Positions 43,610-55,439 of a stretch of 64,000 nt of DNA are shown one piece after another (the first letter of the stretch is position 1; each line of letters opens with the position of its first letter). The notes under the pieces are model-generated. The model was not told the origin of the DNA, searched no databases, and was given only the letters and a program-made list of their open reading frames with translations. The DNA comes from Lophius americanus. Its lineage: Eukaryota > Chordata > Actinopteri > Lophiiformes > Lophiidae. Where the stretch lies: assembly GCA_037951165.1 (NCBI GenBank), contig JBBDHG010000107.1, positions 181,001-245,000 of the forward strand. Reading direction: 5' to 3'. Made by a program: the position numbers and the translations under genes.

Positions 43610-44355
43610 AACTCTTGAAAGAAGGCTAGATTGTTGAGAAGACAGGCTTTCAAACTAACATCTCCCAGAAGAAGCTCTGGTTTGTCCTATATATATTAAG
43701 ATTCAATTGTCCGGTCTTTGTCCCACTGATCTAGTATGGAGTATTCTCCTCTGAGGACACAGCGGGTGTGAGCGACGTAAAGCCATCATTCGGTCCTGTT
43801 TGCCATCTCCCATATTTCCGGCCCGATAACAAGAAAACATCGTTATGTACAGAGGAACACACGCAGCTCGTTGACGTGTTTATCCAGCTTCCTCGAGTTT
43901 AAAACAGCTCAGATTTATCTCAAATAAAGGTTCTTATCTGCTGCACACACAGTGCTGCTGAAATAATAAAATATGTGGGATATTATGGATGTCAAGATTA
44001 TCCCTCTGCAAACACAGTTCTCTCCAGCGGCAAGAATGAAGAATCGGAAAAGCAATAATGTTGAAGTGAAAAAAAAAAAAAAAAGTTGTGAAGTGGTTTC
44101 GATTGAAATGATAATCACAGTCAAAAGGTGGGGATGTGATGAGGCCTGGTGAGTTTGTCGATGATGACATCATCAGGTAAACATGATGATGATGATCTGG
44201 ACCCATTGGGTCAAGACACGTTCCTGAAACTCCTACTTCGATGGTGTGGTGACAGAAACGTCCAACAGCAATTCCAGAGAAGACCTAAAAAAAGTGAATA
44301 AAGTGAGGTTAATCTGTCAGACATAGATACAGGCCTAACCCCATCCTGATCCATG
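43610..44355. other. Intergenic DNA, no gene seen
   Basis: Contains a poly-A run near 44069-44084. No exon supported. Confidence 0.35.
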
Positions 44356-44359
44356 GGTT

Positions 44360-45065
44360 CTAATGGATGGATGGATGGATGGATCTGTTGGATGTTGACA
44401 CTGGATGGATGGACGGTTGGTTGTATGGATGACCTTTCATTCCCGATGGATGGATAGATGGACTTTGACACTGGATGGATTGATAGATGTCTGTTCCCGT
44501 TGAATGGATGGATGGATGGATTGACTTTGATCCTAGATGGATGGACTTTGACATTAGATGGAAGCGTGGGTGGATGGATGAATGGATGGATGTTGACCCT
44601 AGATGGATAGATGGATGGATGGAGTGATGTTGACACTGGATGGTGGGATTGTTGGTTGGATCGATGCACTTTCACTTCCGATGGATGGATGGATGGACTT
44701 TGACACTGGATGGGTGGATGGATGGACTTTTTACAGTGGATGGATGGTTGAATGGAATTATGAATGGATGGACGCATGGATGGATGTTGATACTGACTGG
44801 ATGGATGGACTTTGAAACTGGATGGAAGCAAGGGTGGATGGATGTTGACACTGGATGGATGGATGGAAGCATGGATGGATGAATGGTTGGATGAATGTTG
44901 ACACAGGATGGATGGATTGTTGGATGGATGGAAGTTGACACTGGATGGAAGAATTGGTGGATGAATGACTGGATGAATGGATGATAGGATGGATGGATGT
45001 TGACATTGGATGGATGGATGGATGGATGGATGGATGGATGGATGGATTGATGGATGGATGGGTGG
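44360..45065. repeat. Long interrupted (ATGG)n array
   Basis: About 700 bp dominated by GGATGGAT with recurring spacers such as ttgacactggatgg and actttgacactgg. The minus strand reads as a long Ile-His-Pro-Ser repeat frame (44211-45083), a consequence of the 4-bp repeat and not evidence of a gene. Confidence 0.9.
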
Positions 45066-45069
45066 ACCG

Positions 45070-45775
45070 TTTTGGTCCCTCATCTGGTGCGTAGAAATGC
45101 TACATGCTATGCTAACACCCCCCTACTTCCTCAAAGTGAAACTTTCCTTTCTTGATGCTCCATCGACCGTCACCTCCTGAGTCTCTTTGCTCCACCAGAA
45201 GCTCCAAAGCTAAACCAGCCGGTAATTACATCCACGGCACCGCAGGCCTGATCCACAGCGGCTACAGAGGTAGTCGATAACGTGCTGGAGCTTTTAAACA
45301 CCAGTGGAGACCGGAGGATGGGAGTATCAGAGAGCACCATTTAGCCGCTAATGGTCAGGGTGAGAGGTCAATGGAGTGGAATAATGAGGCGGATCAATAT
45401 CCATCGACGTTCTGCCCCGCCCACCACACGTCCCATTACCGCGGAGCCTCAGGGAAGCTTGATGAGCTCCAGCAGTAAGAGGGTGACGGGAAAGGAAAGG
45501 ACCTGCTGTGATGATCCAGATCATAATGATAAAAATATTGATTGAATGATTCAGAGGTGAGCTTGGAAGCTGGAGAGACGGATCTGAAGGTCAGGAGGGA
45601 GGACAGGTTTGAGGTCATCACCATCACAAATGTTTAAAAAATGTGTAATCAGTCAATCAAAATGACATTTGAGTCATACCGGTTGATTCCCAGATTCAAT
45701 GTGAGGTGAAATAGAATTCATAAAAAGGTTTAAAGATTATGCATAAAACCTTGCATCAGAATGCATGACCCTGTC
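45070..45775. other. Intergenic DNA between satellite arrays
   Basis: Single-copy-looking sequence. No supported exon. Confidence 0.35.
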
Positions 45776-45779
45776 AGCT

Positions 45780-46138
45780 GACAAACCATCCAACCAACCA
45801 TCTGAGAAACCATCCAACCAACCAACAAACCATCCAACCAACCAACAAACCTTTAAACCAACCAAACAACCATCTGAGAAACCATCCAACCAACCAACAA
45901 ACCATCCAACCAACCAACAAACCATCCAACCAACCAACAAACCTTTAAACCAACCAAACAACCATCTGAGAAACCATCCAACCAACCAACAAACCATCCA
46001 ACCAACCAATAAACCATCCAACCAACCAACAAACCTTTAAACCAACCAACCAACCAACAAACCATCCAACCAACCAACCAACCAACAAACCATCCAACCA
46101 ACCAACAAACCATCAAATCAACCAACCGACAAACCAGG
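45780..46138. repeat. CCAA-rich satellite with ~100-bp higher order
   Basis: Repeats of accatccaaccaaccaacaa are punctuated by aaacctttaaaccaacc and accatctgagaa. The combined block occurs about three times, so 4-bp and 20-bp periods are nested in a longer one. Confidence 0.85.
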
Positions 46139-46189
46139 CGACCAAAATAAATGACGAACCAACTGACCAAACTACAACATTATCAATGT

Positions 46190-46416
46190 CAGCTATATAG
46201 TTTGCTAATTTCATCTTCCATAGATAAATTGAGCTAATGCAAGCTTGTACAGATAAAGTTTGCGAATGTCAGTCTACCATAGATAAGCTTAGCTAATGTC
46301 AGCTAGCACATATAAAGTAAGCTAATGTCAGCTAGCATAGATTATGTTAGCTACTGTCATCTACCATAGATAAAGTTAGCTACTGTCATCTACCATAGAT
46401 AAAGTTAGCTAAGAGT
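46190..46416. repeat. 29-bp minisatellite, ~7 copies
   Basis: Units of gctaatgtcagctaccatag plus ataaagtta, 29-30 bp, with two identical adjacent copies at the right end. Same family as the degenerate array at 4015-4795. Confidence 0.85.
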
Positions 46417-46552
46417 TGAAACTAGCATCTTCCTTTAGCATTAAACGTAGGAGTATTATAGTACTGGAGTCTGAAGGAGAAAATGGATGGGCTGGTGTGT
46501 GACAGCAGGTCATAGAAGCTAAAGGATCACTACAAGGTCCAGGAGATGCTCA

Positions 46553-46699
46553 ACATTGAGACTGGAACCATTCAGTTACCGAAGTCTTCATCAGTTCATA
46601 AACATTGAGACTGGAACCATTCAGTTACCGAAGTCTTCATCAGTTCATAAACATTGAGACTGGAACCATTCAGATACTGACGTCTTCTTCAGTCCATGT
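46553..46699. repeat. 49-bp direct repeat, 3 copies
   Basis: acattgagactggaaccatt followed by cagttaccgaagtcttcatc occurs at 46553, 46602 and 46651, exactly 49 bp apart. The third copy is diverged at its end. Confidence 0.9.
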
Positions 46700-47300
46700 T
46701 TGGGGTCTAAAAATAACACTGTAAAATCTGATGGAGTCAAATACTCAAAGTGCATCATAACTAGAATGTGATGTTACATAGAACAAATGGAAACTACATA
46801 AAATAACTCGCCTGTCCCTCATCCTCTCATAATTATGTGGGATCACGGCTGAAGGGAATGCGTCAGCGCACAAGAGGGAAAGCAGCGGCGTAACCTCCTG
46901 ATCGGATGTTCACAGGAACAAACACGCCTCTTATGAAACATGACTAACATTCATTTCCTGTGGCTGCAGTGATTGTGGATTCTCCTGGGGTCGGTTCCGC
47001 TCAGAGCACTCAGGGAGGCGATGACTACTGCCGCGACTCTCTTGCTTTAAAATGAGGGAAATGAGAGGAGCAGATGTTGTCATTGTTCCTGTTTAGCCCA
47101 GGAACGCCGCTGCCCATCAGTGTTCCGGCGAATTTAACAAGCAGACAGCTGACTGTTAGACCGCTGTGAGGAAAACACAATTCATATCAGGTCTAATTTC
47201 TGTAAATCCAATTTTGTCGGGAATAAATAGCCTCCGGTCCTTTTTTTTCATCAGTAGAAAAAGAAAAGTATTTTTCCTTCGCTTCCTGAAATGTTTTGTT
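46700..47300. other. Intergenic DNA, no feature seen
   Basis: No exon or repeat that I can support. Confidence 0.35.
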
Positions 47301-47308
47301 ATCTTATA

Positions 47309-47328
47309 GGGGAGGGGGGGGGGGGGGA
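47309..47328. repeat. Poly-G tract
   Basis: Twenty bases, all G except one A (ggggagggggg...), able in principle to form a G-quadruplex on the + strand. Confidence 0.9.
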
Positions 47329-47669
47329 ATCTTATTAATGTAAGACATGAGGATTGTGTCAAATGTAGCTCTGGGCCATGATTTCTCAACAGTTGGTCCA
47401 ATATGGTCCAGATTTGGCTGAAAATGATGAAATAGATTTTTTATCAATCAACTGGGGGAGCTTTTTTTTTTTTTGGTGTTTTTTAACGAAAATTCTTTTT
47501 TTTTGATCATAACATCACGTTTAATCTTGGGGTTGTAGTCAGAGAGACAGTTTGTGCAACACAGGGGTTTGGGGGCTTTTGGTTGATATACCCACTCTCT
47601 CTTGGACAACAGTTTAGGCCTAGCTAGTGTTGTGATCAATATGTAGACTAAGACTCATTCCGATTTAAA

Positions 47670-48015
47670 ACTGAGGTTAAACATTAAAATTTTAACATTT
47701 AGAATTAGATTTGAGATTTAGATTAAATATTTAGATTCTACATCTAGATCCAAGACTAAGGTTCAACATTTAGATTTAATTTAGATTTAGACCATTTAGA
47801 TTTAGAATTTGATCTAAGATTTAGATTTAATATTAAGATTCTACATTTATATTTAAGAATAAGGTTCAACTTCTAGATTCAACATTTACATTTAGATTCA
47901 GATCTAAGATTTAGATTCAACATTTAGATTCAAGAAAAACGTTCAACATTTGGATTTAACATTTAGATTTAGAGTTATATCAAAGATTTAGACTTTATAT
48001 TAAGATTCTACATTT
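47670..48015. repeat. AT-rich atttaga minisatellite, ~4 long units
   Basis: Short phrases agatttagatt, caacatttaga and attctacattta recur in the same order about four times, with a long period of roughly 75-105 bp over an internal 6-7 bp rhythm. Confidence 0.7.
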
Positions 48016-48019
48016 ACAC

Positions 48020-49005
48020 ATGGCGACAGTTTCATATCGTCGCCATGCGAACCCCAATGCGAAAAAAATCCAGGAGAACATAAAGTGCATGGACAAGACT
48101 TTGCTTTGCCACAATGCATCATGGGTATTAGGCCACCATTCTCAAATTTACAGCGTTGAGCCTGACCGAGGCAAGAAGAACCAACTACTTGTGCGGAAAA
48201 ATCAGCTACTCACTCTATTATTATCCAACAATATTTATATCATGAAATTCATTCTCATGAATAAAAAAGTTAACGCTGAAGTTGTTTCCAGTGCCTCAGA
48301 TGGGAAGATGAGTCAGTTTCTCGTCATCTATCATATTGTGTGTTTCATAAAGTAATTATTATTATTACCAGTTACTAATAAAATGCTGTAATTACCACCT
48401 ATGACGCATTGTGGCTAATTTGGTGTTTTTCCAGGATGCGGAGAATGGAAAAAACAACTCTTTGGTAATGTCGGTAATTTTCGCCGATTACGCCGACTGT
48501 ATCATTTGCAGGTGCAAAACAGAACTGGTTCCCCTGCAGCACCTCTGACCTCAATGGAACACGAAGCCACAAGAAATACAAACAGCCATGTCATGACTGT
48601 TAAATTAGTTTTCTCATTTTTTGAAGATTATTATTGTTATTCAGTGATGTCATTTCTTAGAGTTATTCTTGCTCTACTCAGATTTTGGTTCTCCGGTTTT
48701 ATTTGGAAGGGGCATTTTCATCGTCCTGCTCTCTGCTTCCTGTTTTACTTTGAAAGTGTTGCTCCTTGTCGTTTGATAAGCTTTACACTTCCTGTCCTGG
48801 TTTTTTCTTTTATCGGTTTAGCCTTAAATTCCCTTTCTTTAGTGTTTGTGGGGTTTTTTCAAATCCCTCCTCTCTATGTTTTGTCTTTGTGTGTTTCTCT
48901 TGTGCTCCATCTCCCCCTCTGTGTCCGTCTTTTCCTGTGTCGTTTCTATTCTCCTCTTGTGGGATGGTTCATGTTCACCTGTGTTTCTTCTCCAGCTGTG
49001 TCTCA
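48020..49005. other. Intergenic DNA with unrecognised open frames
   Basis: The + strand frame at 48506-49009 (167 codons) is rich in Phe, Leu, Val and Cys, from T-rich sequence. No motif or splice support. I do not call a gene. Confidence 0.35.
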
Positions 49006-49007
49006 TT

Positions 49008-49621
49008 AGGTGGGTTTACACGGACAGCCTAATCCCGATTAGATTCGGAAAAGACGTCTAATGGGAGAGAAAATGCTGCATGTAAACACCCCTTAACGAA
49101 TGGAAAGAACCTTTCTGAATAAGATTTCATTCATTTGCAAGTAAGTAGTTAAATCCTTTCAGAAAGCCTTTCCGATAGCCAGTCGCTGCATGGAAACGCT
49201 GTATCGGAAAGCTTTCAGTTTGAGTTGTATCTGCGTATGCCCAGCGTCGTGACCTAATGCTCCGCTAAGTTTTTTCAGCGACTTAAATATAGCGACTTTA
49301 AAACAGTACCGGTCTGCATCGGAGAGTCATTTATTGAACTTTAAAAGAGTTCAACATATTTGGACTTGGAGTTAGATGGGCGAAAAGTCACTTTCGCGCA
49401 AGCCCTCTATGTCGTCTTCTTCTTCTGGGCGCTAGTTGGCGGTCAGCACCCAACTCATCATTGGTCGTCTGCGCGTGTATGAAAGCCTTTCCAATTAGTT
49501 GAGTCGATGCATGTAAACACCGGGTCGGAAAAGATCACAGGTCATGTAAATAGGCGACTAGTATTGCAATTAGGAAAGGTTTCATTCGGAAATTAGAAAA
49601 GTTTCCCATGTAAACGCACCT
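49008..49621 (-). mobile_element. Terminal-inverted-repeat element, copy 2 (inverted)
   Basis: Begins aggtgggtttacacggacag and ends cccatgtaaacgcacct. Its left end matches the right end of copy 1 (33848) and its right end matches the left end of copy 1, so it lies in the opposite orientation. Internal phrases tttccgatagccagtcgctgcatgg and gatgcatgtaaacacc also occur, reverse-complemented, in copy 1. It is longer (614 against 469 bp). Non-coding. Confidence 0.6.
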
Positions 49622-49624
49622 GTC

Positions 49625-50390
49625 GTCTCGTTACCCCAGTGTATCCAGTCTGTCCTGACCTTTCCTTCTGTGTTAGTTGGTTGTTGATGTCTCCTCCCCT
49701 TTGTGCTCGTGTTTTCCCAGCGTTACTTTCCCCAGTATTACATAGTTTATCTACTCCTAGTGTTTGTTCGGTTCCTTCCTGTTTTTTCACCTGCCTCACT
49801 CCTCACGTATTAAATTGGATATCTGCATCGTTTCTCTCATGGACTGATTTTAGGCTCGTGACTCTGGACTGATTATTAGAAAGTACCTTGTGTACTTTGG
49901 ACTGATAATAAAATCACTCTTCTGCATCTGTCTGCCTCCGTTGTTTCTGCATGTGGGTCCAAGCTTTGCTCCTGCCACAGTTCCCTAACAAGTTATATGA
50001 ATCAAGTCCTGATGGATGTGTAACTATAGTGACTATACTAGAGTCCTAGTCTTGGTACTTTATGTATTTATGTGTTCCACTCGTCCATGGAGGGTCACAA
50101 CACAACTTGAGTATGTTTGGTTTAAACTCATTTCCAACAAAGGAATACAAACCTGTGGCCATCCCATCCTTCTAACAGGTCATCAGTGCCCCCCTCTGTT
50201 ACTTCACCGAAACCCACCACTCGTGTTTGAAGTAAAGAAAAAAAAAGAAAAGAAGTCAACACTTTTTAAAGGTTCAACCTGGGTTGTTTTTTGTGTTCTT
50301 CAAAAAATTTATTCACTTTTCCACAGCGTGTCAGGGATCCTGATCCTGCTGGAAGAGGCCACCGCATAAGGAATACCATTACTGCGGTGA
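49625..50390. other. Intergenic DNA, no feature seen
   Basis: No exon supported. Confidence 0.35.
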
Positions 50391-50394
50391 TAGA

Positions 50395-50712
50395 GCGGTG
50401 ACTCAGTTGGTAGAGCGGTTGTCCACTTATCTGAAGGTCATTGGTCACTGCATTGACTGTCGAGGGTTCCTTGAGCAAGATGCTGAACCCAAAGTTGCTC
50501 CAAATGGCTGTTCCATTGGTCTGGGAATGATGGTGTGAAAGGTTACCCGTACTGATGAGCATGTGGTGCCTTACATGGCCGCCTCCATCATCATGGATGA
50601 ATGTTTGTGTGAACGGGTGAATGCGGACTCGGGTCGTAAAAGCGCTTTGAGTGTTCGAGCAGACTAGAAAAGCTCTACTTAAGTACGGTCCATTTACCAT
50701 TTTACCATTTCT
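50395..50712 (+). mobile_element. tRNA-derived SINE
   Basis: The head gactcagttggtagagcggt resembles a tRNA A box, followed by a body with ccttgagcaagatgctgaac and gaatgtttgtgtgaacgggt, and a tail aaaagcgctttgagtgttcg through gtccatttaccatttt. This arrangement and the agcgctttg...tccatttacc tail are those of widespread teleost tRNA-derived SINEs. Diverged and presumably inactive. Confidence 0.85.
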
Positions 50713-50719
50713 GTGAAAG

Positions 50720-52295
50720 GGGGCACTTGGCTGCAACGATGGCTTCCATGCTTTCAAATAAAGAACCAAGAAATAATCTCTCTCTGTCATTACTCTGTTT
50801 CCGTTGATTCAAATAAATGCAGAGAAACGATCTTCATCTTCCTACAGCGGCTGAACTTCTTCACGGAACTAAACGTCCCACCTTAATTAAAGACCTTGCA
50901 ATGATCTTTCTTTCTCCGAAAAATTTTATTTTCTCCAGCATTTTAACAGTTCTCAAAAGGCGTTCAGTCACGTTACCATCACTTCATAAAAAAAACTGCA
51001 TCTTCAGGTGTTAAAATGTTCTGACTTTATCCGACGCTCTGATTCACTGTGGAACATTAAAGAAGCATCCAGCTGCTACTCTGCTCCTCCTTCATATGAG
51101 GAGCTTGATGGTTTATTAGGCTACACTGCCTAATTACCCACGCTGCACTGCAGGCTCATCAGCCTCATCGCACCGGGACTGGTCTTCTTCGGTGTTTTTG
51201 TGGGGACTGGTGGAGGTCAATGCCAAACACAGCAGAACATTAATGAGGCATTAAAAGCTTTAATTAGAACAATTTAGCCTAAAGGAATGTTTAAAGTTTC
51301 TCCTCGTACAAATGATTCCAGTCCTGCATGTGGATACAGGGTCATAACCTATGCACTAAATGATTAACTTAACCCTTTGAGCATTTTGATTCATCTATAT
51401 TCTACATGGCACCTGTCAATGCGAAGGATCTACGAGGAAGCGAGAGAACATCTCGTCCTGAAGTCGACCTGCTGGAAGCGGTGGAATGGACAACCGTAAG
51501 GGTTTCAATGACTTTCACATGTTGTGATGGCTAGAAGATTGAGTCTATCTATCTATCTATCTATCCTTAAGTGGAGTAGTAACCCATGGAAGAAGCGCCT
51601 CGGGGTCGATTAATTATCCATCACCTCGGCTGCTGATCTCCACTCCACCAGATTTTCTGGTATTCTTGGGTGAAGCTGTGTCTCATGTCATATTCGTGTT
51701 TCCTGTCTGAAGCGTGATAACAGGGGAAGAACAACAGACGGCTGAACGAGGAGATAGGAGGGAAGAGACAAGGGTTACCATGAAGGAGCCAAATGTCAGC
51801 CTTTCACAGCGCTGACAAGTCACGGGTTACAAGAGCGGCGGTGACATTTCACCACAGAGGAGGCGTGAAGAATGAGAGATGGAGGAGGGTCAAGGTGTGG
51901 AATACAGAGAGCTTATACCACTTTGTCTTCAATGAAATGATGATACATCATATAAATGACCTCGAGGTCTTCCTCATGCTTTGTTTACATTAAATGGCGT
52001 AATTATGAAGAGAGTCAGAAGCCCTTTTTATATTGACTTTTAAAGAGAAAGAAGAAATTGGACGCCCCTACCCCTCTATTCTGTATAAATGCAATGGAGG
52101 CTTAATTGGGGGTCTGACTTATTCTGCCTCTGAGAGGGCAGCAGAGGTCATCACAGCGCAGAAACAGACATCGTTATGAACAGGATGTGCCGGTTGGGTT
52201 AAACGAGTGTGATGTTTAGACCATGTTTTATGTATACAGCTCGCAAACGGAAGTCTTAAAATCAACTAGTAATGGTTATGGGCTTAGAGTAATAA
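50720..52295. other. Intergenic DNA with possible conserved non-coding segment
   Basis: A short (TATC)n lies at 51543-51567. 52000-52170 is single-copy-looking, with taattatga and gcttaattgg cores. No exon supported. Confidence 0.3.
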
Positions 52296-52299
52296 GAGT

Positions 52300-52495
52300 A
52301 GAGGTTAGCAGGTAGAAGCCGTTAGCAGCTTGTGGCAGTTTGCAGCCAGGAGTGGTTGGATGCTAGTGGCAGTTTGCAGCTAGTAGTATCAGCAGTTAGG
52401 AGCTAGTAGAGGTGAGAAGGTAGTAGTAGTTCGCAACTTGTATGTTTTCACAGCTAGTAGTTCTTAGCAGGTGGTAGTTAGCAGCTACTAGGAGT
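52300..52495. repeat. Degenerate gcagctagtag-type repeat
   Basis: Irregular repeats of gttagcagct, tggcagtttgcagc and agctagtag. A decayed minisatellite with no fixed period that I can define. Confidence 0.45.
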
Positions 52496-52734
52496 GAAGA
52501 AAATCAGAGAGAAGGGTAAAAGGTGTGAGAATTATAGATAATAATAATCTCTACTTATCACATGTTACACAGTACATGCATACAGTCTAACGTCGTTAAA
52601 TCAAATGCTGCATCTGACCCACCCCTGAGAGAGCGGTGGGCATCCCCTCTGAAGGAAAGAGCGGTGCTGATTTTCGAGAACAAAGGTGATGTTCAGATCT
52701 TTAGCAGCTACCGAGGTATAGAGCTGACGATCAC

Positions 52735-53720
52735 ACGATGAAGATTTGGGAAAGAAAAGTGGAAGCTAGGTTGAGAAATGTGGTGATAATATGTGAGCAG
52801 TGGTACTGTTTCATGCTAAGAAAGAGCACTACGGATGTGACGATGCTTTGATAGTGCTGATGGAGAAGCACAGATGGAGCAGCATTGTATAAGTAGGTTC
52901 AAGGTGGAGGTGGGACTGCTTCAAGGATCCGCTTTGATCCCCTTCTTGTTTGCTGTGGTGATGGACAGGCTGGCAGATGATTTCAGATAGGAGTCTCCAT
53001 GAACTATGATGTTCGCAGATGAGAGTGTGATCTGTAGGTAGAGCAGGCGGCAGGTGGAAGAAGACTTGGAGAGGTGGAGGTACGTGCTGGAGAGAAGAGG
53101 AATGAAGGTCAGTTGCAGCAAGACAGAATAAATGTGTTTGAATGAAAGGGAGGCAGGTGCAACGAAGTGCTTGGGGCCAAGTATTCAGAGCAATGGGGAG
53201 TGTGGAAAAGACGTGAAGAAGCAGGTGCAGGCAGGGTGGAGTGGGTGGAGAAGAGTGTCCAGAGTTATCTGTAGCACAAGGATCACAGCAAGAGTGAAGG
53301 GAAAGTTTCCAGGATGGTAATGAGAGCAGACCTGCTGGAGGGTTTAGAGACAGCGACACTGACCCAAAGCAGGAGGCAGAGCTGGAGGTGGGCAGGTTGA
53401 AGATGTTCAGATGTTCTTTGGGAGTGATGAAGATGGACAGAATTAGAGAGAAGCAGATCAGAGGGACAGCCTAGGCTGGAGGTCTTTGAGACAAAGTAAG
53501 AGAGGCTAGATGGAGATGGTGTTGACATGAGAAATGGAGGGATACTGGATCTATTGGTAGAAGGATGCTGGTGGTGGATCTGCCAGGCAGCAGAAAAAGA
53601 AGAAGACCGGAGAGGAGGTTTCTGGATGTGGAGAGAGGTCATGCAGTTGGTTGGTGTAACAGAGGAAGAAGCAATGGATAGGGCACCTTCCACTCATATG
53701 AATACCTAGGAAGAGTTCCC
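52735..53720 (+). mobile_element. RTE-type LINE, degenerate, RT to C-terminus
   Basis: In order on the + strand, across frames: RT start (WERKVEARLRNV), GLLQGSALIPFLFAVVMDRL, FADESVICR, QVEEDLERWRYVLERRGMKV, SCSKTE, VQAGWSGWRRVSRVICSTRI, TARVKGK, then the tail VMQLVGVTEEEAMD. These are successive RTE polymerase blocks. Stops (for example after SKTE) and frameshifts make it non-functional. Confidence 0.8.
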
Positions 53721-54006
53721 AATGACCGGATCGCGAGTCTGGTCCTCTGCTCCTGGATTACTTTGCATTATAGAATAAAATGCTAAATCAAGAGACAGCT
53801 ACATACAGTAACAGTTCTCCCAGCTACCGTTGCTGTTTCGATCCATTGCTTCCTCTAGAAATTGATTTTCAGTCTTTCCTCTTGATCAGGATCCACAGTA
53901 AGTGATTGGTGTCAAATTTCTTCAGATGTGGATTCTGGTGTCGGTTCATGTGAACCATTGACTCTGTTTGGACCATTTTTAACACCCCTCCTCTGTTTCT
54001 CTCCCA

Positions 54007-54008
54007 CA

Positions 54009-54099
<91 letters not shown>

Positions 54100-54106
54100 G
54101 CGCGCG
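54007..54106. repeat. (CA)n followed by (CG)n
   Basis: About 46 CA units (one early interruption at cacatac) run into CGCGCGCG at 54098-54105. Alternating purine-pyrimidine DNA of this length favours Z-DNA. Confidence 0.95.
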
Positions 54107-54351
54107 TCTCCAGCGACCTCAGAAGACTCCGAAGGCTCCATCTCTGAAGTGATTGATGGTTCTGCTGATGGCGAGCTGTCAGCTTCCATCAGCAGCTGCT
54201 GCTCTTCCTGAATATCAAACGACTCGTGACCCCAAACATCTCCAAGCTCGGATAAACCGGTGAAGTTACATCGATGAGTCATTCCACTCCTTCTTTGCTT
54301 TATGTAAATTGCGACAGACTCAGCGCCACTCTTGAATATCTTTCTGTGCAT
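54107..54351 (-). other. Candidate coding-like segment, minus strand
   Basis: The minus frame reads MTHRCNFTGLSELGDVWGHE then SFDIQEEQQLLMEADSSPSA and EPSITSEMEPSESSEVAGD before running into the CA repeat. The acidic, Ser/Glu-rich, low-complexity-free composition looks more protein-like than its surroundings. I recognise no family and see no convincing flanking splice pair, so it may be an orphan exon, a repeat-derived fragment or chance. Confidence 0.2.
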
Positions 54352-54359
54352 ATGCTAGA

Positions 54360-54905
54360 GCTTTATTCTCCTTCTGTGTTGGTGAATAACAGCTTCTCCA
54401 GGTCCAAAACCCTCAGGAACGCCATCTTTTCAAACAGAAGCGCTCCCCCTTTTCGATTTCCTCCCCCTCAGGACTCTACTGTACAGAAAATACAAGCGAT
54501 GTGATTGACTTGGTTTCCAAGATAGCCGGATCCAATTCAGTGTTGATAATCAGCAGTCCCTCCGCCGTCTCAGGAAATGGTACCCTTGAGGTTCTTTTTC
54601 CACAAAAGCACAAACTTTTTCTATCAGTAAGGGGGGAAAAAATTCATTTCCAGACGTTTTGGGTTCGACCTTGAGAAGTTGATAATAATTTAATGTGAAA
54701 CAGCTTCAACGAACAAAAGTCAACACACCTCACATTGAGTACATTGGTTTTGGGCCAGCTGATTCAAACTTTTTAGCTCCACCAAGATCCTAAAGTTCTT
54801 TTAAATTAAATTCAAATCCAAACTAGTTGATATCCATTAACTTCTTTAACCACATATCTTTTTCAAGATTTGCTCCAGCAGGTTATGAAGACAAAACCGT
54901 CATTC
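54360..54905. other. Intergenic DNA, no feature seen
   Basis: No gene or repeat recognised. Confidence 0.35.
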
Positions 54906-54909
54906 GCAC

Positions 54910-55275
54910 CTCTATAATAATAATAATAATACATATAATTTATAATGCACTTTACATTTGGATCAAATCTCAAAGTGCTACAAAGTAAAAGAAGATAAAA
55001 GCATCAATTAAAAATAAAATAAAAACTTTATAAAAACCTGACCAAAAAGCAGCAATGTTAATTAAAATTATAGGTTCTGCTGAAAAGGAAAGTTTTAAGT
55101 CCTTTTTTAAATGTGTCAGTCATCTGTGGAGCCCTGAGATGGTCAGGGGGGGCATTCCACAGACGAGGGGCAGCAGAACAGAAGGCCCGATCCCCCATGG
55201 TGCTGAGCTAAGTCCGGGGCAGGAGGAGGCGGTATGAGTGGGTAGAACGGAGGGATCGTGTTGAGGTGCTTTGAG
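54910..55275. repeat. Dispersed repeat B, copy 2 (longer)
   Basis: (ATA)n then atttataatgcactttacat as at 20343. It continues with ggttctgctgaaaaggaaag, ttttaagtccttttttaaat, gtggagccctgagatggtca and ggcattccacagacgagggg, a body I associate with a common fish interspersed repeat. Class unresolved, possibly LINE-derived. Confidence 0.65.
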
Positions 55276-55439
55276 ATTGACCTCTGGGTAATTTAGAGTC
55301 ACCAATATTGTTTGAAGAAAGTCGGAACACCCGGAGAGAACCTGCTCAAACTCCACAACGAAAGTTAAAATCTCTAAGATCTAAACGTAGATTTGAACCC
55401 AGCACCGTTGTGCAGCTGAATCACCATCCTACCTAATAA

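Noticed and set aside
44211..45083. 290-residue minus-strand open frame rich in Ile-His-Pro-Ser
   Set aside because: It is the translation of an ATGG tetranucleotide array. A 4-bp repeat gives a 12-bp, 4-codon cycle without stops.
48506..49009. 167-codon Phe/Leu/Val-rich frame as a membrane protein gene
   Set aside because: Arises from T-rich DNA, overlaps frames of similar length, and has no homologous motif or splice context.
50395..50470. A tRNA gene
   Set aside because: Only an A-box-like head is present, followed by a SINE body and tail. The cloverleaf is not intact.
53869..54097. Cys-Val repeat frames
   Set aside because: Translation of the CA/GT dinucleotide repeat.
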